Source: Parabacteroides goldsteinii
Lineage (GTDB): Bacteria; Bacteroidota; Bacteroidia; Bacteroidales; Tannerellaceae
DNA: 64,000 nucleotides
Reading direction: 5' to 3'
Assembly: GCF_015550595.1 (NCBI RefSeq)
Contig: NZ_JADNBB010000005.1
Span: 179,853 to 243,852 of the forward strand
Below are positions 60,933 through 64,000 of the stretch, piece by piece. Position 1 is the stretch's first letter. Each line of letters starts with the position of its first letter. A model generated the notes under the pieces. That model was not told the origin of the DNA. It ran no database searches and saw only the letters and a program-made list of their open reading frames with translations. A program made the translations under genes and the position numbers.

Positions 60933-62510
60933 ATGAAAACAATGTGGAAAAATGTGCTAGGAGTCGTTCTTGTTGCTGCCATCAGTACCGGTGCTGCGGT
61001 TGGGACAAGTGCTTATCTGATGAATAAAAAACAACCGGTTTATGTCACTGATTCAACAAATACATTTAATCAACCTGTCCGGTATGCCGGATTGAATGCA
61101 GTGGCTGCTGAAAATACGGATTTTACTAAAGCGGCAGAAAGTACGGTACATGGGGTAGTGCATATTAAAGCTACGACGAATGCTAAGCAATATGCTGATG
61201 ACGGTAGAGGCCAGCAGCAGTATGTTGATCCTTTCGAATACTTCTTCGGATTTGGAGGACGAGGAGGTGGAGGTTTCCAGCGTCCGCAACCACAACCCCG
61301 CGTAGGTTCTGGTTCGGGTGTCATTATTTCCACAGATGGATACATTATTACAAATAACCATGTGATCGATGGTGCTGATGAATTGGAAGTCACATTGAAT
61401 GACAACCGTAAATTTCCGGCAAAATTGATTGGAACCGATCCTACCACGGATATTGCTTTAATAAAAGTAGATGCAAAGGATCTTCCTACTATACCGTTTG
61501 GTGATTCTGAAAAACTGAAAGTAGGAGAGTGGGTGTTGGCTGTAGGTAATCCATTCAATTTAACCTCTACTGTTACTGCCGGTATCGTTAGTGCAAAAGG
61601 CCGCGGTATTTCTATGGGAGGTGACAGAAGTAAAATTGAATCATTTATCCAGACTGATGCTGCTGTAAATCCTGGTAATAGCGGTGGTGCTTTGGTAAAC
61701 ACGAAAGGTGAACTGATTGGTATCAACACGGCTATTTATTCGGAAACAGGAAACTTTGCCGGATATTCATTTGCCGTACCTATTAGTATTGCAGGTAAAG
61801 TGGCAAGCGATTTGAAACAATATGGAACTGTACAGCGTGCTGTTCTGGGTGTTTTGATGATGGGCGTGGGTGATATTGCCGAGCAGTTGAGTTATCCTAA
61901 TCTGGATAGTAAACTGAAAGAGGAACTGACTGAGTTGAAATCGAAGATCAAAGTGTCTGAAGGTGCTTGTGTATCTGATTTTGCTGATAGAAGTTCTGCA
62001 AAAGAAGCCGGTATCGAAAAGGGTGATGTGATCATTGCTGTAAATGGAGCAAAAGTGAAAAATGCAAATGCATTGCAGGAACAGATCAGTAAATACCGTC
62101 CTGGAGATAAGGTAGAAGTCACTGTTGATCGTAATGGAAGTAATAAGACATTTACTGTAGAACTTCGTAATGCACAAGGTAGTACATCTGTTGTAAAAAA
62201 TGCAGGTGATAATAGTGCAGATGTTCTTGGAGCCGCTTTTAAAGCGTTGACGGATAAACAAAAACGTGAACTTGGTGTAAGTTATGGTGTTGAAGTAACC
62301 GGATTATTAAAAGGTAAAATGAAAGATGCCGGAATCCAGAAAGGCTTCATTATCATGATTGTTAACGACCAGAAGATATCTACACCTGAACAACTCGAAA
62401 AGTTGGTAGATAAAGTATTGAAAGGAAATTCTGATGATCGTTACATCGTTGTGAAAGGTTTTTATCCGAATGGACGTACAAAAGTTTATGCTATTGATCT
62501 AGCCGAATAA
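60933..62510 (+). CDS. degP: periplasmic serine protease, DegP/HtrA family
   Basis: This 525-residue protease/chaperone degrades misfolded envelope proteins. An N-terminal anchor or signal (VLGVVLVAAISTGAAVGTSAYL, about 8-29) precedes the trypsin-like domain with the catalytic set His143 (NNHV), Asp173 (TDIALIKV) and Ser250 (GNSGGAL). A Gly-rich insert lies near 110-120 (GFGGRGGGG). Two PDZ domains follow, at about 300-400 (AKEAGIEKGDVIIAVNG) and 435-525 (MKDAGIQKGFIIMIVND). It is a single gene upstream of the sigma factor, with a 9-bp inverted repeat (62563-62595) between them. Confidence 0.95.
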   Translation: MKTMWKNVLGVVLVAAISTGAAVGTSAYLMNKKQPVYVTDSTNTFNQPVRYAGLNAVAAENTDFTKAAESTVHGVVHIKATTNAKQYADDGRGQQQYVDPFEYFFGFGGRGGGGFQRPQPQPRVGSGSGVIISTDGYIITNNHVIDGADELEVTLNDNRKFPAKLIGTDPTTDIALIKVDAKDLPTIPFGDSEKLKVGEWVLAVGNPFNLTSTVTAGIVSAKGRGISMGGDRSKIESFIQTDAAVNPGNSGGALVNTKGELIGINTAIYSETGNFAGYSFAVPISIAGKVASDLKQYGTVQRAVLGVLMMGVGDIAEQLSYPNLDSKLKEELTELKSKIKVSEGACVSDFADRSSAKEAGIEKGDVIIAVNGAKVKNANALQEQISKYRPGDKVEVTVDRNGSNKTFTVELRNAQGSTSVVKNAGDNSADVLGAAFKALTDKQKRELGVSYGVEVTGLLKGKMKDAGIQKGFIIMIVNDQKISTPEQLEKLVDKVLKGNSDDRYIVVKGFYPNGRTKVYAIDLAE

Positions 62511-62562
62511 TAAAATAAAGTTATATTCGTCTTATTTGGCGGGAAGATTGTTAAAGGTTTAT

Positions 62563-62598
62563 AATTGGTCGGGTGTAGGGTGCACACGACCAATTTTC
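62563..62598 (+). terminator. terminator-like inverted repeat after degP
   Basis: AATTGGTCG at 62563-62571 and CGACCAATT at 62587-62595 pair perfectly with a 15-base loop and are followed by TTC. Confidence 0.55.
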
Positions 62599-62614
62599 TC
62601 AATAAAAATAATAT

Positions 62615-62622
62615 TATCTTTG
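62615..62622 (+). promoter_or_regulatory. -7 box of the primary sigma gene
   Basis: TATCTTTG, 31 bases before the start codon at 62654. Confidence 0.65.
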
Positions 62623-62653
62623 CACCCTGATATTTCTCAATTAAAAACATTGG

Positions 62654-63514
62654 ATGAGACAGTTAAAGATTACAAAGTCCATTACCAATCGCGAAAGTGC
62701 TTCGCTTGATAAGTATCTTCAGGAAATAGGCCGCGAAGATCTTATTACAGTTGAAGAAGAAGTAGAATTGGCACAGGCAATCAAAAGAGGAGACCGTAGA
62801 GCATTGGAGAAATTAACCAGAGCAAATCTGCGTTTCGTCGTTTCTGTGGCAAAGCAATATCAAAATCAGGGGCTTAGTTTGCCTGACCTTATTAATGAAG
62901 GTAACCTGGGATTGATAAAAGCCGCCGAGAAGTTTGATGAAACGAGAGGGTTTAAGTTTATTTCTTATGCCGTATGGTGGATTCGTCAGTCTATCCTGCA
63001 GGCTTTGGCAGAACAGTCAAGAATTGTTCGTCTTCCGTTGAATCAGGTTGGCTCGCTGAATAAGATCAGTAAAGCTTTCTCTAAATTCGAACAGGAAAAC
63101 GAACGTCGACCATCTCCCGAAGAACTTGCAGACGAGCTGGATATTCCTGTAGATAAGATTTCAGATACTCTAAAGGTGTCCGGAAGACATATCTCAGTAG
63201 ATGCCCCGTTCGTAGAGGGCGAAGACAATAGTCTTTTGGATGTGCTTGTGAACGACGACGCTCCTATCGCTGACCGATCGTTGATGAACGAGTCACTGGC
63301 TAAAGAAATTGATCGAGCACTTGCTACACTGACCGAAAGAGAATGTGAAATAATCAAAATGTTTTTCGGTATAGGCTGTCAGGAAATGACATTGGAAGAG
63401 ATTGGCGACAAATTTGGCCTCACTAGAGAGCGCGTCCGCCAGATCAAGGAAAAAGCAATTAGAAGATTAAGACAAGGAACACGTAGCAAGCTCCTCAAAT
63501 CGTATTTAGGTTAA
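62654..63514 (+). CDS. rpoD: primary RNA polymerase sigma factor (SigA/RpoD)
   Basis: This 286-residue sigma-70 protein is the short housekeeping form of Bacteroidota, which recognises the TTTG / TAnnTTTG promoters seen across this window. Region 1.2 lies at 15-50 ([27 protein letters not shown]). Region 2 includes [39 protein letters not shown] and the [21 protein letters not shown] -10-recognition helix. Region 3 follows, then region 4 with [26 protein letters not shown]. There is no large region 1.1. It ends with a strong terminator. Confidence 0.96.
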   Translation: MRQLKITKSITNRESASLDKYLQEIGREDLITVEEEVELAQAIKRGDRRALEKLTRANLRFVVSVAKQYQNQGLSLPDLINEGNLGLIKAAEKFDETRGFKFISYAVWWIRQSILQALAEQSRIVRLPLNQVGSLNKISKAFSKFEQENERRPSPEELADELDIPVDKISDTLKVSGRHISVDAPFVEGEDNSLLDVLVNDDAPIADRSLMNESLAKEIDRALATLTERECEIIKMFFGIGCQEMTLEEIGDKFGLTRERVRQIKEKAIRRLRQGTRSKLLKSYLG

Positions 63515-63540
63515 CCTCGGGTAAAACCAAAGAGGTAAAC

Positions 63541-63580
63541 AAAGCTCCATATCCGGAAGGATAAGGAGCTTTGTTTTTTT
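63541..63580 (+). terminator. terminator after rpoD
   Basis: AAAGCTCC at 63541-63548 pairs with GGAGCTTT at 63565-63572, extended by ATCC/GGAT inside, and is followed by seven T. Confidence 0.88.
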
Positions 63581-63775
63581 ACTGGTATGGTTTGTCTATT
63601 TCTGAAATGAATAAGCAATTATGATTATCGTGTTTTCTATATAATATATGTGTATTCGTTTTCTCAGGTTTAGAGTTCTTTTGTTGTTGATTAATTTTTT
63701 TTCCCCGTAACATTCAGTGATACAGAAGTGTAGTGATTTTGCTGCGATATTAAGTAAAAAATAAAGTAAGAAAAG

Positions 63776-63807
63776 TTTGGAGCGTATGTTTTATAACACT
63801 ACTTTTG
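63776..63807 (+). promoter_or_regulatory. rRNA-type promoter P1
   Basis: TTTGG at 63776-63780 and TACTTTTG at 63800-63807 with a 19-base spacer, followed by GCATCCGCATTCG. Both boxes match the Bacteroidota consensus. The segment 63581-63775 before it shows no gene. Confidence 0.75.
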
Positions 63808-63878
63808 CATCCGCATTCGAGAGAGAACGGCACTGCAAAACATGATGAAAAAACTTTTAGAAAAAACTTCTGAAAACA

Positions 63879-63912
63879 TTTGGAAGTATGAAATAAAAGT
63901 TCTTATCTTTGC
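63879..63912 (+). promoter_or_regulatory. rRNA-type promoter P2
   Basis: TTTGG at 63879-63883 and TATCTTTG at 63905-63912 with a 21-base spacer, followed by GCATCCACGTTCG, a near repeat of the P1 start region. Confidence 0.75.
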
Positions 63913-64000
63913 ATCCACGTTCGCTAAAAATCTGGCGAATGTAACAACAAGAGTTCTTTGAAAGATTTACATATCAACAAGTAGTACAAGTATTAAAAAA
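63913..64000 (+). other. probable leader of an rRNA operon
   Basis: The sequence after P2 holds a small hairpin (TTCGC/GCGAA) and AGAGTTCTTTGAAAGATTTAC, similar to the conserved leader before 16S rRNA in Bacteroides and Parabacteroides. The 16S start itself is not within the window. Confidence 0.6.

Noticed and set aside
63913..64000. 16S rRNA gene
   Set aside because: Only leader and promoters are present; no conserved 16S 5' sequence appears before the window ends.

Overview
The window looks like chromosome from a gut Bacteroidales bacterium, most likely Parabacteroides or a close relative. Supporting signs are Bacteroidota-type promoters (TAnnTTTG -7 boxes about 7 nt before many genes), SusC/SusD outer-membrane genes, a hybrid two-component regulator, three GH92 alpha-mannosidases, a PPi-dependent phosphofructokinase, a 286-residue primary sigma factor and a class A RNase P RNA. 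The species cannot be fixed from the sequence alone. No prophage, insertion sequence, CRISPR array or tRNA was seen. The last 230 bases are a tandem-promoter leader of the kind found in front of an rRNA operon, so 16S probably begins just outside the window.

Layout. 1-3126: TonB-motor genes (exbD start, exbB) with pdxJ, divergent from a CBS-domain gene and nadK. 3200-12000: an ECF sigma / FecR anti-sigma / STN-SusC / SusD / lipoprotein-enzyme polysaccharide locus. 12000-17500: a scarred region with a HigBA toxin-antitoxin pair, gene remnants, a large hybrid sensor kinase and three copies plus one fragment of a short promoter-RNA-terminator cassette. 17500-24640: an FHA protein, an MFS pump and a TolC/HlyD/two-permease exporter. 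25000-29800: a degenerate-protease TPR protein, lipoproteins, a DUF763 gene broken by an amber codon and a DsbA-like protein. 29880-33460: the GGGtGRT/NifU-like pair, OsmC and a TlpA-like lipoprotein. 33600-46280: a mannan/N-glycan locus (HTCS regulator, BSP-type metallopeptidase, three GH92 enzymes) without SusC/SusD. 46370-51450: small defence- or toxin-like genes (MNT-HEPN fusion, DUF3791/DUF3990 module), an HU-like protein and a broken SWIM gene. 51460-60040: housekeeping and membrane genes (LuxR regulator, PPi-PFK, TM2 proteins, riboflavin synthase, MATE, YihY). 60084-63514: rnpB, DegP/HtrA protease and the primary sigma factor.

The most unusual structure is in the non-coding DNA. Four intergenic regions carry arrays of about 15-bp imperfect palindromes repeated at a strict 21-, 22- or 23-nt period. 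Units are alike within a locus, while the sequence differs between loci, except that two loci 48 kb apart share one motif. Separately, a 50-nt RNA sequence that is identical in three places, with its own promoter and terminator, forms a family of paralogous small RNA genes.

All functional statements come from reading motifs by eye. No database search was possible.
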